This document shows positions 1-14,180 of a stretch of DNA of 64,000 bases, in pieces (within the stretch, counting starts at the first letter, position 1; every line of letters begins with the position of its first letter). Source of the DNA: Asterella californica (Eukaryota; Streptophyta; Marchantiopsida; Marchantiales; Aytoniaceae); NCBI GenBank assembly GCA_036924285.1, contig JAYKYS010000004.1, forward strand, positions 26,258,001 through 26,322,000. The letters run 5' to 3'. A program made the position numbers and the translations under genes. The notes beneath the pieces are model-generated. The model saw only the letters and a program-made list of their open reading frames with translations, made no database searches and was not told the DNA's origin.

Positions 1-515
1 ACGCGTAAAGCAGTTTTCTGGGGAAACAGTAACTTCCCCCGCACACTTAGGTAACCCGGAATAGTTTTGAACCCATGCAAATACAAAGTGAATATATGTA
101 TAACCAGAGGACAAAGTGTTGAAAACGTGTAGCACAGTTCCCAGAAACAGGGCCCTTTAGAAGAATAAGATAGATGACCTTTACTAGATGGAGTGCAAAC
201 TATTCTATTCCTTTGTCAGGGTGAGTATATGACTTGTTCGGGAGAATGGCAGTTCAGCTGTGTCAGGGTCAGTTTAGGTCAGGGTGAGTATATCTCAATA
301 AGCGAAAAGTTTTCCTCCTCGGTTATTCCAAGCTTCTAGTCTGGAAGCCATCCCGAGTGTATACGGGAAATGCATTTTGTTTCTTATTTCTCAATGATAG
401 CAAGTAAGTTGTCCATCAGTCCTAATGTCCGTCGATGAGTAGCAATGATCAACATTCCTCAACGATTGTTTACATCTATAAGATGAATACCAATGCAATT
501 TACTTAGTAACTTAC
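1..515 (-). other. intron DNA of the SAC gene at the window edge
   Basis: This stretch follows the last traced SAC exon, which ends at a GTAAGT donor at 515. I found no sequence matching the expected next exon, so it is probably one intron continuing past the edge. Bases 1-78 resemble 6432-6511 inside intron 1 of the same gene. Confidence 0.5.
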
Positions 516-3500
516 TTGTCTGACACCATCTGTGAAATTGTTGTAGAAGTAACGCGCAACGGCGTTGAAGCTGTCTTGAATAAGTCCCTGAAACGTACGC
601 TTCCCATACCTTCACAAACAATGATCATCATAATGCTCATACGAATAACACTTCTACCTCTGCAAAACAAGTTGAAGTAAATATGTGTCTATCACCCAAA
701 GTGAGAATTCTGCACTACCATATCAATCTCCCTTTTACTTAATCTCCTCATCAGCATAAGTTCGGACCCGTTTGCTCCAACCAAAAGATTTCGAGGACAT
801 GGTAGTCAACAGTGAGAGACGACAAGCTCTGGAAGAGGTAGCAGTCACAGGCACTGCACCTGACAAAGTCTCCTTTTAAGGCTTGTGTCCCAGAGTACTG
901 GATGCTGACGTCATCGCCATGATTAGCCCACACTGCAAAATGGTTACATACAAGATGTCACGTTCCCTAGAAGGAAAGGAAATCATTGTGCCCGTACATG
1001 AAAACAACTGTAAATGGTCCTCCTGAACATGAGTGTACATATCATTCGTCCGGGAGAATGGCAGCTCATATACGTCGAAAAGGATTTAGCAGAAACTTAC
1101 AAACTTTGTACTTCTCATCAAACGCCCAGTTCTGACTAATAAGTTCCGAGGGCTTGAAAACACCAATCCGCACAAGTTGCGATTCCAACGAAATTCTCCC
1201 AAGCAAACTCTGCAAACAGTATGCTGAAAGCTCAGATTGAGCAGGATATGCGCTTCTCGACACAAACGGTAGCAACCTAACACTCCCTACTTCTCATTCC
1301 GATGTATACATGCACTCTCCCATTTACATAATACACACTCGTTACTGCAAACCTGAGTGACATTGGTACGGTCCAAGCAATCAACACAGTTCGTCCGGAT
1401 GACCCCCATTTGCTCCGCTAATCTCTTTCCTGAGTTGGCTAAATAGTAGCTGTTTGACAAATGTCACAAACATAGCACAAACTTTAAGACAATACGCGAG
1501 AGAATACACCAACAAACTGGCTTTCCCAAACAGCACACCAGATCGTTCTAGCTGATAAGATGATTTCGCAAACGGAAAATTCCACATATATACAGTATAA
1601 AAGCCTACTGTAAGATATGGAAGAAAGAAATGTCTCCCTTCATCAGAAACTCACCCTTGCTGTACATGTGTGTCTTTGATTTGATCATACAACTGTGATA
1701 GGCGCTCAAAATGAATATGCCCACATATACGGTGGAAGTCAAAAGGAACATAGCTGTTACCATTCACAATCGAATTATTAGGGGCCTATCAGAATTTGAA
1801 CGCAGAACGAAGTACCAACAATATGATAACAAGACCTTGAACTTACATTAAGAGCATTCTCTGGAGGCCAGTCTTGTACAACTGTTACAGCAGTTAAATC
1901 AGCTTTTAATTACAAACCATGGAGCAACAATGAATATACAGCTTGAAGGAGACTGAATCTAAACAGCTGGTCCAGGAAAGGATGACAAACTCGACCAAAA
2001 ACACTTTGTCAAACTGTACCTCAGGGTATCACTGGTAATGTTCTGCATGGCCGCTCCATATGCTTCACTCAAAACACCTTCACTGCCATGCTGTAGCAAA
2101 GACACTCTCATTTTCAAGTTTACTTGGCAACGATACTTGTACCAACACGAAGGCATTCAAGTACAAGACACTGCATCTTCTTTACCGGAGAAGCGGTTGG
2201 ACAAAGAGTATCAAATCAACACTTCCGAAAAGCACACCTGGTTGATCAGGTCAAGCGCTATAACAGATCCATATCTTTGTTGAAGATTACGAAAGTGCCT
2301 CCCGACTACAGTTGGCTGCAGTGCACAAGGAAGTGTAAACAAGTAAGTCGTCATAAACCACATCAGAGTATAAGGTTGTACTCTTTAAACCCTTTTAAAG
2401 CACTAATTTTACTTCCGACATAAGGTCTACCTGTTCTCTGTGACGCTTTTAGACGAAAACTCGCCCTTTATCCATACTAATGCTCCAATATGAGTATCGA
2501 TCTTAAACCAGAAGGTCAATCCAGCGCGGATTCTAAAGACTTCTAGAGTACAGGTCTAAAGCTAAATGCACTTTTCCTCACTTCCAAACACCCTCCACAC
2601 AAATGGTGACTGGCCATTGACTGCCTCGACTGTCAAGGACTCCTTAACTTCACCAAGAAAAAGGATGTTCCAAGACGTAACTTGTTAGATATACTATGAC
2701 GGGTACCGTGCGGAACTACCAGCTTAAGCCCTAAAGATCATCATGCCCCGGAACCTCAAGCATATTGTGAATGAACACAAACCGTTTCATCAAGTTGAAT
2801 TGTTTTGAATTTCGGCTTATAGCTGAGGTCAACTATCTGCTCCCACAAAACTGGGATGGAGCCTCGGACCTGCACTTTGATTGGAGGAAGACGCGAATAA
2901 ACAACTTGGGTTTTGATGAGTTTTGATATCACAACGTTCAATACCGGAAGTCAACAACTGAGAACACCCGAAGTCTACAGTTAGACCACGCAGGAAGGCT
3001 GCTAGCTGCTAAAAACGCGAGTTGCTCCAGTTACTTGCCTGGACAAATGACGCGGTGTATCCATCACAATCCAAAATTTGCTCCGTTTCGACAAAGTTGG
3101 CCACATGACCTTCAAGGTCTGCTCCCCTTCGCCACATTCGAGTACCTGTCAATTCAACACCGATCGTCGTTGATTCGGATCATAACATAAGCATCAAAGT
3201 GAAATACTGCGCCCATCTAAAGGTGACAACATTTCCAACAGCGCTCTCTAACCGGTTGATGACAGTCTTTGAGAGATGAACGCACAACATGAGCAACAAT
3301 GACCATCAGAGGGCAATAAGAAACGAGAATACGAAGCACAGGCGGCAAGTATCTGCTATTTCTTGAAACCACGTGCTTCATTTTTGGCGTCACAGGAGAT
3401 TTCAAGACTGTAAGAGTACCAGACATCAGTATCAACCTTTGATGGAAACAGGTCCGTACCTATACGTCTGATGCACCGCCGTGACACTAGAGCTACGGAG

Positions 3501-6500
3501 ACAGTCTTGTCCCTCACTTCCACGATCATTTGCTGGAAGCGTTCTTTGTGGTTAAAGACTATCACCAATGAACAATGACACAACTGCTCGTATGCAATAG
3601 CATTACTTCAGATACACAAATTATGATCGTGCACTAGTAACGTGCCTTAGCTCAAGCCGACTCACTCGTACGACTAACAGTATAACAAAATCTTGAATGG
3701 AAACCAAGCAAGCTCAATCTGGTCTAACTTTCCTGGACAATATGATAAAATTCCATTAATCGTCGCCAAGGAATGCAAAAGAGCAGAGCAACCGCTTCTA
3801 TTCTTAATAGAACCCAAGACTCGCTTCCTGGAACGGCAGACTAAAATCTATTTCTAATGGAATGTCGGTTTTGAGCTTCATACGCACAAAAGCTAAATAG
3901 AGATCCTGAAGAAAGCCCTGTTCAAGGTCAGCATGTAGCTCGACATATTCACCTGCCCCATCGCAAGTCATGTAACACACTGTGCAAACCAGACAAATGT
4001 TTGAAGCAAAGAAGACACTTAGGAAAGGATATTGCCTTGAATTACAGGTAGAATATACGGCTCCATCTGCACATTAAAACACACTATCAGAGGCTCCCAT
4101 GTTTGTGCTCGCAAAGTAGCAGGACAGCAATCTTAAATCCATGTCTTAACTTGTGGCCTTACGGAGGTCAAACCTTGTTCTCGATCAGTTCTTCCAGTAG
4201 ATGTTTGTTCCACAAAAACCTTGGGTCTGCCTGTGAAGAACATAAGCAAGCCCTATTTATTCAGGGAACACATGTGGTAGTTGGTATTTACAATACAAGC
4301 ATTGTACAATACCCCTTCTAAGATGTAGTCCAAAACAAGCTTGAAGTTCCATCATAATATTATTTCCTGAACCTGTGAGGCTGGAACCAATAACTCATGT
4401 TCTACTTGCACAGTCCTAAGGCATCGTATCAACGTTATGTAAACAGACATAGGACCAATGAACCGCGTCCTAATAAAACGGGGCCTGGTAGCACTTACAA
4501 ACGCCTACTGACGCACGACAACGCCATACCTGTTTCCAAAGAGGTTGACGAACTCGCTGGTCTGCCAAATCGTGCGCTCTTTGAGCACTGCAGGACATTG
4601 CGTATATTTGCAAGTGCTCGTTCAGATCACACGAAGACCATGATAAGATTGTACTTCGAGGAGCGACTACAATTTACAACTTCTTGACACCACTCAACTA
4701 AACGGAATCAGTCCAACCAGATACGATGTTGGGCTTCAAAATACTTACTTCAAAGTCAGGTCGACTTCATACGAGTAGTATAATCCAGGAGTTGCTTCCA
4801 CAGCTTTCAACAAATAAGCAAAGTTCGCCTCATCTCTCTTCTGTGAGTACCAAAAATCATTGGTCATATGTTTTGACTTAAGTTCTACCAAATGGCATGC
4901 AAAACAGAACAGAGTGAACATTCTAATGAGGATTGAGCTCAGTCCATTTGCTAAAGTAGCATATAGTGGTCGTAAGAAGTCGTAAGAAGTTGGCTCAGAC
5001 GCCACAGACCTCCTGAGGAGTCTGAAGCTTCAGAGTTAAGTTGCAGCATAGAAACTTCATCGAATTTATCAAGTAGACAGGAGCGCCACGATACGCTCCA
5101 ACACATTGTCGCTCTGTTACGACGAGGGCGTAGGTACCTACCCCCGGAACACACCAAGCAGCCTGTGTTTTAGATGGAGCGATAATACTCTGAACTGACA
5201 TTTTTCGACACGCCGACTACTTGTATTCACTTCTAACTAGCTTCCAGCAACAATGCTCTTAGGCGAAGCTGAGAAACATCGGTCAAAACTGAAGCTAGAC
5301 GCCAGTTAAGTCGGTGAAATCTAAGTTACTGCATCATGTCCGTCAAAAATGGTATGTATATCCATCTCACTGCACTCTAAACACAAGGAACTCCGGGAAA
5401 TGCTCACAAGGAATTAAACCCGCAGACGTGAGGTCGAAAGTCAAGAGTATGTCGGTGAGTGAGTACACAATTCGATGCGAGAACTATCCTCGCACACTTA
5501 AAGTTAACCGCGAGAACTACATATATCCATAAGTCGAGAATGGCAGATTTTATCAATGACCACACTCTAGCACACAGGTGAGAAGAACATAATGAGTAGC
5601 ACAGGGGGTGTGAATGTGCGCTAACTTTAAGCCTCAGTTAGCGAAGTCAAGAGTACTGACTTTGTAGGCTGATCAAGTTCGGTACGTACCTGCCAAAAGC
5701 TTGACTACCCCCACCAGACCAAATATGGTAACTGGTTTTGAAGACTGACCACCAGCGGACGTAGGAAGCTGACCTGCGCAAGACCCATTCACCTCAGAAA
5801 TGACATTTAATCCGGCACGCTCTCTTGGTGGGAAAGCACAAAACCTACTTGCGGGCATCACCTTAGTCGTGGTAACAAATGCTTCGAACAGATTCCAGTT
5901 TTGCATTTTCTTCAGTTAGGTGTGCGGTTTGATGTTAGTCTGCCTAATCACCGAGATACTGACAGTAACGGATGCAACCTTTACAAGACAGTAGTTGCCA
6001 AGGAGGAGTGCTGTGTCAATCAACTGGGACTAGCTCCGAAACAGCTTGTTTCTCGAGACTTAAAGTCAAAAGGTACAGATATCAAAACCTGGAACAAAAT
6101 TATGGGATCAGAGGATGGAAAGATCTGACGGGTGGCTTCAACCCGATATGCGCCTGAACTGGGAAAGGCCTTCTAAGGGACCAACCACAATGAATGTATC
6201 TTCGAACGCAGAAACAGTGAGCGTTCTACACGTTTGGGTACTTCGTACCTAGATTTCCCAACTTCTACCTCTAAAACTGACATTTCTCACAACTGATGCA
6301 CAAATGTCACACTTGTACTGGTTACGGCCGGTAATTTGGTTATGATTTTAAGTCGCTGGAGATAGGCCCCAAATCCTGATTGGCAAACAAACCGAGGCTC
6401 CGCATCTGACTTCCCATGTCCTATCTCTTGGTAGATGGGAACAGCAGTTTCCGGAGAATAAGTAATTTTGCCCACACACTTAGGTAATCCCAAATAGTTT

Positions 6501-6724
6501 TGAACCCAGGGAAACTGCTCCGCAGACATCGTATTATAAGCAAACCACATTTAAAATGGGTCAAGAGGATGATTCTTACCTATCCACTCCAGGTCTCCAC
6601 TTTCACGATTAATAGACAGAAACTGAGAGGTATGCGCATCTGTGGGCTCGAATATAACTTGATCAGGGAGCTCCCATAGCCTCATTCGATCGCATAGTTT
6701 CGGGTCCCCTCCAAAGACCCCCAT
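516..6724 (-). CDS. SAC-domain phosphoinositide phosphatase (SAC1-like, plant SAC6/7/8 type), 3' end outside window
   Basis: Removes phosphate from phosphoinositides on endomembranes; SAC1-type members are anchored by C-terminal membrane segments. I traced 17 exons with consistent phases: 6724-6580, 5773-5690, 5137-5010, 4840-4749, 4587-4530, 4230-4174, 4066-4036, 3543-3460, 3145-3039, 2869-2783, 2315-2238, 2090-2020, 1753-1655, 1449-1353, 1209-1101, 932-860 and 609-516, giving 498 codons. Visible family motifs are [10 protein letters not shown] in exon 1, [46 protein letters not shown] and the catalytic CX5R box [11 protein letters not shown] (C395-R401), followed by [15 protein letters not shown]. 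The start is the first ATG in frame before the conserved N-terminus. The last roughly 90 residues, with the expected membrane anchor, are not found between 1 and 515 and should lie to the left. Exon 9 ends in a GC donor, and the exon 7 donor is uncertain. No stop or frameshift was found, so it looks functional. Confidence 0.9.
6432..6511 (+). repeat. direct repeat shared with bases 1-78
   Basis: Both stretches share the blocks CACACTTAGGTAA and ATAGTTTTGAACCCA in the same order and spacing, with scattered differences. Both lie in introns of the SAC gene. A small dispersed repeat is the likely explanation. Confidence 0.5.
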
Positions 6725-9097
6725 CTCCCTCGAGTAATCCTCCACTTTATCCGATGAATGATTCCTACGCCATAACATCATAAGTGTAGCGCATAAGTGG
6801 TTTCGGAAAAACTCTTCGACGACCAAATGAAGTAGATAAACCACTGACCAGCGACTGTTCTCCAGGATTGTTTCATGTACAACAAGCAACCAGGAAACTT
6901 TTCAGTCCAAAGTCTCAAGAAAACTTGAAGCCAGATGAAAGCGCATGAGTTGCTTGCTTTTGCGACATGATACCATCCTTCTTGTCAACTTGTACGAAAA
7001 GCTGTAAGGAAGACAACCATATGTTTTTGTCAATGTACCCGTGCTGAGCCACAAGTCACCCAATGAAACACAAACAATTAGCCATCTGATGGAACTCACA
7101 TAGGTTCATATGAAATGATACATTTGGAATTTCGAACTGTTCTTTTTCTCCAAGCCGCACCAGATTACTACTCTCAAATATTTGGCTGATATTTAACTAA
7201 GTCTGGAAAATGCTTCAAGAAAGAAAATCACACGTCACCAAAGTGCACTGATTTCTCATCTCACCCAAATTCTTCTCTCTACATGCTTCAAGCAAGAATA
7301 TGCCTGAAAGAAACCTGATGACTCGTCCAGATTTCGATTCCGGACCGTGACGTCAATGTTCAATGCACATTATCGATCTAAACATGCAACAATACTGCTT
7401 CCAGCGTGCCACCTAATTCTTGATGATTTCTATTCGTCCGCTCCCACAATGCATGAAATTAGTACTTATCCACAAAGATCTGAATTCAAACCCGAAAACA
7501 GTCTTAAAAAGCCACACACTCGGCTTAGAAAGGCACACATACGCCTGTTTCAAGTGGAACATGAGATTTACATTTAAGTAATCACAGAAGCTGTGTATGG
7601 AAGTGAGGTTCCAACCACCAGATAAAGCGATAAACGTTAATTCACTGCAATTGAGTGTGATGGAGGCCACGGAAAGTGAACGATTTGAGATCTGACCAAT
7701 CGTTATAGTGAAACTGTCAGTAGCGCGCTCTGTGGTACCCAACACGGTCAGCTAAAGGAAAACGCCCACGGAGGCCTCGCCCTGCCTGTCTTTCTTTCTT
7801 CTTCTGAAAATTGTCTATGAGACTCTCTATCTAAAGCCAACCATATCTAGATCCGAATTCTCCTCAGTATACGAAAAGTGAATCTACACATGATGTGCTG
7901 GAGTCGCGGACGAGAAAAGCACCAAACAGAACAGTAGCCGCTGCAGCAGCTAATCGGGAATTAAAATGTCATGAGTGTCCGATCTCTCTCTGTCTCCGGC
8001 TTTTTCTGCCTTTCCTCCTCCTCCTCCTTACCTTGCTCCCCTGCAGTCCTTCCCTCCCCTCTCTTCTGTCAATCACTTGTCGAAGATTTCGAGTTCGGGG
8101 AGGAAGAGAATGTGCTCGAGGCTGTCTCAGGACTAATTGCCTCAGTAGAAAGGCGCACGTCAGCCTGGACCCACCCAATCATAACCTCCAAAAGCACGTC
8201 ATCTCGGTTCTCTCACGATGGAGCCTACCACACTCTTACCACGTCAACATCCCCCATTATCCCTGTCACCGACCAGCCCATTTTCTCCATACACATCCAC
8301 AGCTTTTTACTCCCCGCATCAACACCACAGCTCAGTCAAGGGCGACTCTTATCGCACTGTTATTCGTGTATCGTTTCTTCGCTCGTCCATTGAGTATATA
8401 TACTCGCTTCATGACAAGTTTCCGTTTCGTTTCATAATGCGTATTCACTCCATATATTCTTGAAGCATGGACAATCACCTCCTCCATGTTCAGATGGAGG
8501 AGGTATTACCGCATGTTTTCTCTTGGAAAGGTTTCGTCTAAAATGTAGTGTATGATATTTCTATTTCTATTTCTATATGCTTTTGGAGTCGATTGTGCTG
8601 CCAGAAAAGTGGACGAAGAATTTTTTTCCCTGACTACAGCAGATGATTGATGACCTTGATCAGATCTAGCGAACATATTTGCGGGGCATCGTAAGATGTG
8701 ACAAATGAAGGTCTATCGATGTCCTCGTCGGTTACTGAAGTACATGCTTCGTCATTGTCTTCATCGTCATCAACGACAACGGATCACCATGTTGTTGGTT
8801 CGACCCAGGGGTGTGTATATTTTTACCCCGATGTGTGTACAGCTTTGTCGAAGTTGTAATTGCACTAAAGGTTAAATTTTGCTCGAATAGCACCTGTTCG
8901 TCACAGTGAACTTCGTGGTCATGAACTAGTAGATTGCAGAATGTGCAATTGTAAGCAAGCAGGCTATATGTAATGATCACTGTCAGATATGACAGTTTTA
9001 AATTCTCAACTGATATGAATTTCCTATTACTATATCGATGAAACTGCAAAGTGAACGATAAACACATAACAACAATGTCATCTTTGTGGATCTGAAC
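6725..9097. other. intergenic region upstream of the SAC gene
   Basis: No gene is recognised here. It holds the promoter side of the minus-strand SAC gene. A pyrimidine-rich stretch lies near 7980-8080, and the palindrome GAGTATATATACTC sits at 8392-8405. A 180-codon frame at 7895-8437 has low-complexity, serine/leucine-rich composition and matches nothing I know, so I do not call it a gene. Confidence 0.5.
8477..8504. repeat. perfect short hairpin (11-base arms, 6-base loop)
   Basis: ACCTCCTCCAT at 8477-8487 is the exact reverse complement of 8494-8504. No T-run follows that would suggest a Pol III terminator. It belongs to a set of short perfect hairpins in this window. Confidence 0.8.
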
Positions 9098-10040
9098 ACA
9101 AAACAGGTCCACAATACAGCCCCTCACATAACTCTTGTCACGCCACTCAGTACAGATGATAATATTCGAGAACAAGGAACAAATAACCCTAACTCTTCCT
9201 ACACGTCCTACTTGTAAAACGTTCAAGCCAAACCACGCCCAGGTCTTCGGACTAACGGACCAGGCACCTGTGGAAGGTGATCCCTCATTCTTATCAACAT
9301 ATATGGTAAAACTGAGGATCACCTCATTCTTATCAACATATATGGTAAAACTGAGTAACTTGCAGCACAAACAAAATAGTTTAGGTTTGGCAGATTCTTC
9401 TGCGCCACATTTGAACTTGCCATTGTAAGCCACAGATCGACTCGACAATTGCAGCACATACTCTCCAGCGGAAGGAAGCACATCTTTCCGATACTACTCC
9501 TCAATCCTACCAGCACTACAACTATAATCGTTCCCATCTGGATCACAGGGAGTCGACATACCTGATCGCCAATCAAGCTATCGCTTATTAACAAGATACT
9601 GCACACTGCCCTGTGTCATTCACTGCACACAGTGCATGACGGAGCAGAGAAGGCAACGAATTCATTATATGGTGAACTGCTCTTCTCTTCTCTACTTGCG
9701 CTTCGGGTCCTTCTTTTCACTTTTGTCGTGCGCCAAGAAGTACGCACTCAAAATCGCACTCGGAAGCACGAAATACTCAGCGATACCCGAAAGTCTGGCC
9801 AAGATCGGTTTCGCCATCATGCTCTACGCTGGTCAAGCGAATAGAAAATCCTCGAGAACAATAGACGTTTGTTCAAAAGTCGATAAAGATCGATCGACCG
9901 ATCCACTTGGATACAAACTCTTCTCTCGCTTCCGCTCTTCTTCAAATCTGGGACTTCGCTCCCTCTTGATGGCACAGCCCTTGGTCACTGGGACTGAAAC
10001 AGATCGTCCCTTTTACCGGTCACACTACCAGCGCCGGATG
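9098..10040 (+). repeat. long inverted repeat 1, left arm
   Basis: This block returns as its reverse complement at 14181-15092. Translating either arm in matching frames gives almost the same residues (for example YALKIALGSTKYSAIPESL on both). I do not recognise a protein on either strand, so I take it as duplicated non-coding or unidentified DNA. The left arm has a 39-base tandem duplication (units starting at 9284 and 9323) that is single in the right arm. Edges are judged by eye and good to about ten bases. Confidence 0.85.
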
Positions 10041-11090
10041 TCAACTTCGGCTTGCTCAACGAGGAGGCACGGCCAGATAATGATGATTCAATTTAGTCTA
10101 TTATTAATTGTTTCAGTTCTCGAACTCTTGAATTTTCATGGTTTCACTGCTAAATGATGATGTTCTTCTAATGACGACGTAGTTTCACCTATTTTCTATC
10201 GCCCCTTTCGGATCTACTCCGTATTCGTATTTCTTAACTTTTTATTTGCTAAATTTCATATGATTGAATGTTATTTAACCTATACCATAGAGAACTCAGA
10301 GTCAACCCTATTCATATTAACTGATGTAGTGTGAATCTTTCACGAATCTTGATCATTCCATGCACAACAGGGCAATTATATGAGTAGGTTAACATGTTGT
10401 CTTGGCATGTGTTCGAACTCGCTCACCGATGAGTTACCGAACTTGAGAGCACAGGGCATCTAAACACCAGTTTTCACACCTTTGTGCTTGCAAGCGACTG
10501 TACAGTCTCTTCCAAACCCCTATCTTTCTTTCCGGATTCATGTCAACAAATGCATGCGCGAGTATCTTTTCTCTGAGGTTTCGTTCGCTTCAATTGAAAT
10601 TCGCTGATCAGAAATCTGGCACAGAAGTATCGTAATACAGCAAAACCTAGTTATAATCACACACTTAATGAACGTTCATGTGATAATTAAACTTTGTGCT
10701 ACATTGCATCAAAAGTGCAACTGTAATAGAGAGAAAACTAACAAAGTGGATTGGCTCTAGGATGGGGTGGATGCTGGGAGTATCTTTGGAGGTTTGAAAA
10801 TATAAGTATAGGGACTGGAAACGAAACGATGTATATTCCGGCTGTGGTTGTTTCTTGGTACTGTGAGTTCTTTTAAGTGTTCTTTTACATATTTGTGCCG
10901 CTCGTTTTCGTCATTCGTTTGAACACTTCCCAGGTGTGTTGAAGAGCATGCATCTGTTGACTCTGTGTGTGTAAACTAATACATGTATAGTTGTATTATA
11001 CTAGCTCTAGTGTTAAATAGTTATTTTAGTTATTTGTCTTATACAATTTTTAAGGTCTTTATTAGATCTCACATGATTTGATAAATTGGT

Positions 11091-11139
11091 AGTACTCCAG
11101 TGATCCAGAAAATAAGATATTCTGGATCATTGGAGTACT
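11091..11139. repeat. hairpin with 19-base arms and 11-base loop
   Basis: Bases 11091-11109 pair with 11121-11139; 18 of 19 positions are Watson-Crick pairs and the remaining one would be a G-T wobble. It sits in AT-rich DNA far from any gene I can identify. Confidence 0.8.
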
Positions 11140-11176
11140 TGTAATCATACTCAGAGATTAAGAACATTTACTTTGC

Positions 11177-11177
11177 T

Positions 11178-11214
<37 letters not shown>

Positions 11215-11257
11215 AACACGGTACTGTAATACTGACATGTCAGTATTTATAGTACCG
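11177..11257. repeat. self-complementary trinucleotide microsatellite next to an imperfect palindrome
   Basis: An ATA run turns directly into a TAT run (11177-11214), so the tract folds on itself. It is followed at 11219-11257 by an imperfect palindrome centred on GACATGTC with CGGTACTG/AGTACCG at the ends. Both would extrude easily as cruciforms. Confidence 0.7.
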
Positions 11258-14180
11258 CACTGGTAACTCATTTCTAATAGTTTTAGTATTTAACGTAGTC
11301 CCAGAGATTATAACATTAATTCGCAAGTACTGACAAGTATTACATGTGTGAAAGAATTTAGTACTAAATTTCGTGCACTTATATCTATTATGAACCTTTA
11401 ACATGAGTAGTTGAGCAGCTGGTGTTCAAACATTTATACTTGAGATCTTTTTCTCCCTATCAAATTATAAGATCATTTCAAGTATCCAGAAAAACATGGT
11501 AAAAGCAATGTCATTCCGGTATGCACGAATCGAGTTGTAGTACGGTAGAACACATATCACTTTACTTTCTTCGGATTGCATACGCAAGGCAAATAACTGA
11601 AGGTGATGAGCAGAAATTCACTTGATCCTCACCACTAATACGTGTTATCGAACTTGATCCTACACCTCAGAGTCTTAAGGTTGTATTACTTGATCGCATT
11701 TTTTACTAGCAATAACAGGTTTAGCAGGTCAAATGGTCATGTCTTCTGAATGCGAGATGGTTTAAGGTTTAGAGTTCATGGCTGATTGCATGTAAGCAAC
11801 CAGCCATGTATCTGCAACTAGAGTTCAGTTTAAAGTGTTTTTACCCTAGATTCTCAGTTCGTGCAATCCTTTATTTGTCTGGTTAAAATTTTCATGTGAA
11901 ATTTCGACTTGTTGAATCTGTTACTGTCACTCAAGGGTTTGATCATAATATAATCTTAAGAGGGGTGATGAGATAAAGTCCGAGAAACGTATTAAGATTA
12001 CGATCAATTGATCAAATCTTCTCTCCATTTGATATGTACAGACTTGCATAGCAAAGCGTTCACTAATTAGGAACGTGATCACATTATCAATCTCTTAGAG
12101 GGGTGTGGTCAAGCACCTCGAATATAATGAAGTTGTGATCAAGCAGATTTCTGAACTTAAAAACTAATTACATTTCTATTCGACACTGCTGTAAGCTACT
12201 GTTCGCTCGAACGCTTGCCGAGAAGTTTACACGTAATGCATGCTATGTGCTCCACTCCCTCACGGCCACTTCTGAGAAGAGCTTTGTTCACCATCCCTGA
12301 TAGTTTGCAGACACTGGAACTTTACTATCTACTCTATTGTAATCTGTCCGAGGTTGCTGCTGCTTCTCCACTCTCCATAACCTTTTCTCTTGCAAAAGCT
12401 AGCCACGATTCAACTGTGATATGACCTCGAGCCTGTCTGCTGATGTCAATATGTCAAAGCTCCTGAGTGCACCATACTAGTCTAACGGTGCTCTGACTGT
12501 GTCAAGGTTCATTTCGTTCATTATACTGCATGTATCGTCAAAAGCAACTGCAACTTTGCGACGATGGTTTTCTTTGGTAGGTCTTGCTTCCGATTTCTCA
12601 GAGAATGAACGGACACGAAGACTACGATGACGATGACAACGACGATGTTTCCTTGACACAGTCAGTTTCGAAGAAGGAGCAGTCTTCTCGTGAATCTTGT
12701 AGCATTTCGATCACCGGCTAGAAAAGTCTCTTTTTCCAGAGCTGCCATCAGTCGAGTCGGATCACCCTCTGTGCTCTCGTTCATCACCTCAGCTCCATTC
12801 ATATACGGTAGTATTGTACAGTGAAGTTCACTGACTGTAAATTAAGTGTAGACTGTTTGTTATTACTGGATATTCCTATCATCCAAATCAGATAGAAATC
12901 AAATACGCTAATAATACAAGAAGATGTAATAGAAATCAAACAATCAAATGAGAGTTTGTGTTCAAAGCCATGTTAGCCAAATGAGAGAAATTTCAGAACA
13001 TGAGCTTTCCTTTTGGATCATATTTTTGTCATACATATCTTCTCAACCTCCAAAATTTCACGACACAGCTTGTTCTACTCACCTCAAAGTTCCTTGCATA
13101 TATCAATCTCTTCCAAATTTGGAGGAGGGGATAATGCAAAGAGGTTTGATTTATCATCTAATCTTTTCGATCAAAAAAATTAAACTTTAATCAAAATGTA
13201 TATTTTGATAAGACAGGAAGTCGCGCTTATTGCTCGTGGAGCGAGTTTTCACTTAACATGATTTATATTTTGTCCAAAACTTCGCGCATGTACTTTACAT
13301 AATAAATAATATCTATATAATAAATATATTTTAATTCAAAAAATATTTTATATTTATAGTTATTATTAACATCTGAAAACGACTTGTATGAAATACTGAT
13401 AATAAATCTTGATCTCTTTCTTACATTGTTTGGTTCTCATTGTCCTGTCTGGTCCAATGGACGTTTTAGATTTTGTTTCTGTTCTGTCGCTTGTCGGGGC
13501 GGAAGTGCATGTTGCATGCGTATTCACCTATGATAACAATTCACGAAGAATTCATTTTTATACCACTTGTAACTTTTCGTATTGAGATGCATTTGCATAG
13601 ATTATTTTAGAGTTTTTGGAAACAAAAATGAGAGATTCCTGTCTAAAGTATGGAAAGGCCACAACGAGTGCAGACCGGAAAGAAAGCACGGAAAGCAAAA
13701 ATACTTATTCCGTCTAACCAAAAAGTCAAGAAAATGAAGTTAAACAATTAACCAAGATGTAGGTTCGGATAATAATCATCCTGACAATATTATGTCATCT
13801 TAAAGTTTACTTCTCAATTTTTAATCTAGACTTGGTAACTAATTTAACATCTTAAATATAACTCATTTTATTAGGATCTTTGAAAGATATTAAAATGAAA
13901 GTCCCGAAATAATATATAAAGGTGGATATAAAAGAACTCATTTAGAAAATTTTAAGAAAAGATGTTTTAATCATAATAATTCATAGCGATCTATTAACCT
14001 ATCTGCTCTCGAGTACGCTTATAAAACCCGGTAAAATTTATGGTGATATATCTATCAATCAGATAGATTTCAAAACCGAGCAGATTTGGTTTAAAAAATA
14101 GTAGTTTAAAAAAAAAAATTTTTTTTTTTCTTTGATAATCAACGGTGATTCCCTTGTGATGAATGAATACCATTGGTTTA

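Larger units (their letters stand above)
10041..14180. other. AT-rich spacer between the arms of inverted repeat 1
   Basis: About 4.1 kb without a recognisable gene. Open frames are short and interrupted (12215-12424, 12948-13190). It contains a hairpin at 11091-11139, a TAA/TTA microsatellite at 11177-11214 and, near 14110, an A-run joined to a T-run. I see no transposase, reverse transcriptase or RNA gene. Confidence 0.6.

Noticed and set aside
7895..8437. 180-codon plus-strand frame
   Set aside because: Pyrimidine-rich DNA gives long stop-free frames on this strand; two other frames overlap it and none shows a known motif.
8796..8806. tRNA B-box-like GGTTCGACCC
   Set aside because: No A box or cloverleaf stems at the right distance, and the last conserved base is wrong.
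8732..9481. 249-codon minus-strand frame
   Set aside because: It crosses the edge of inverted repeat 1, contains a tandem duplication that happens to keep the frame, and the matching frame in the right arm stops early. No protein motif is visible.
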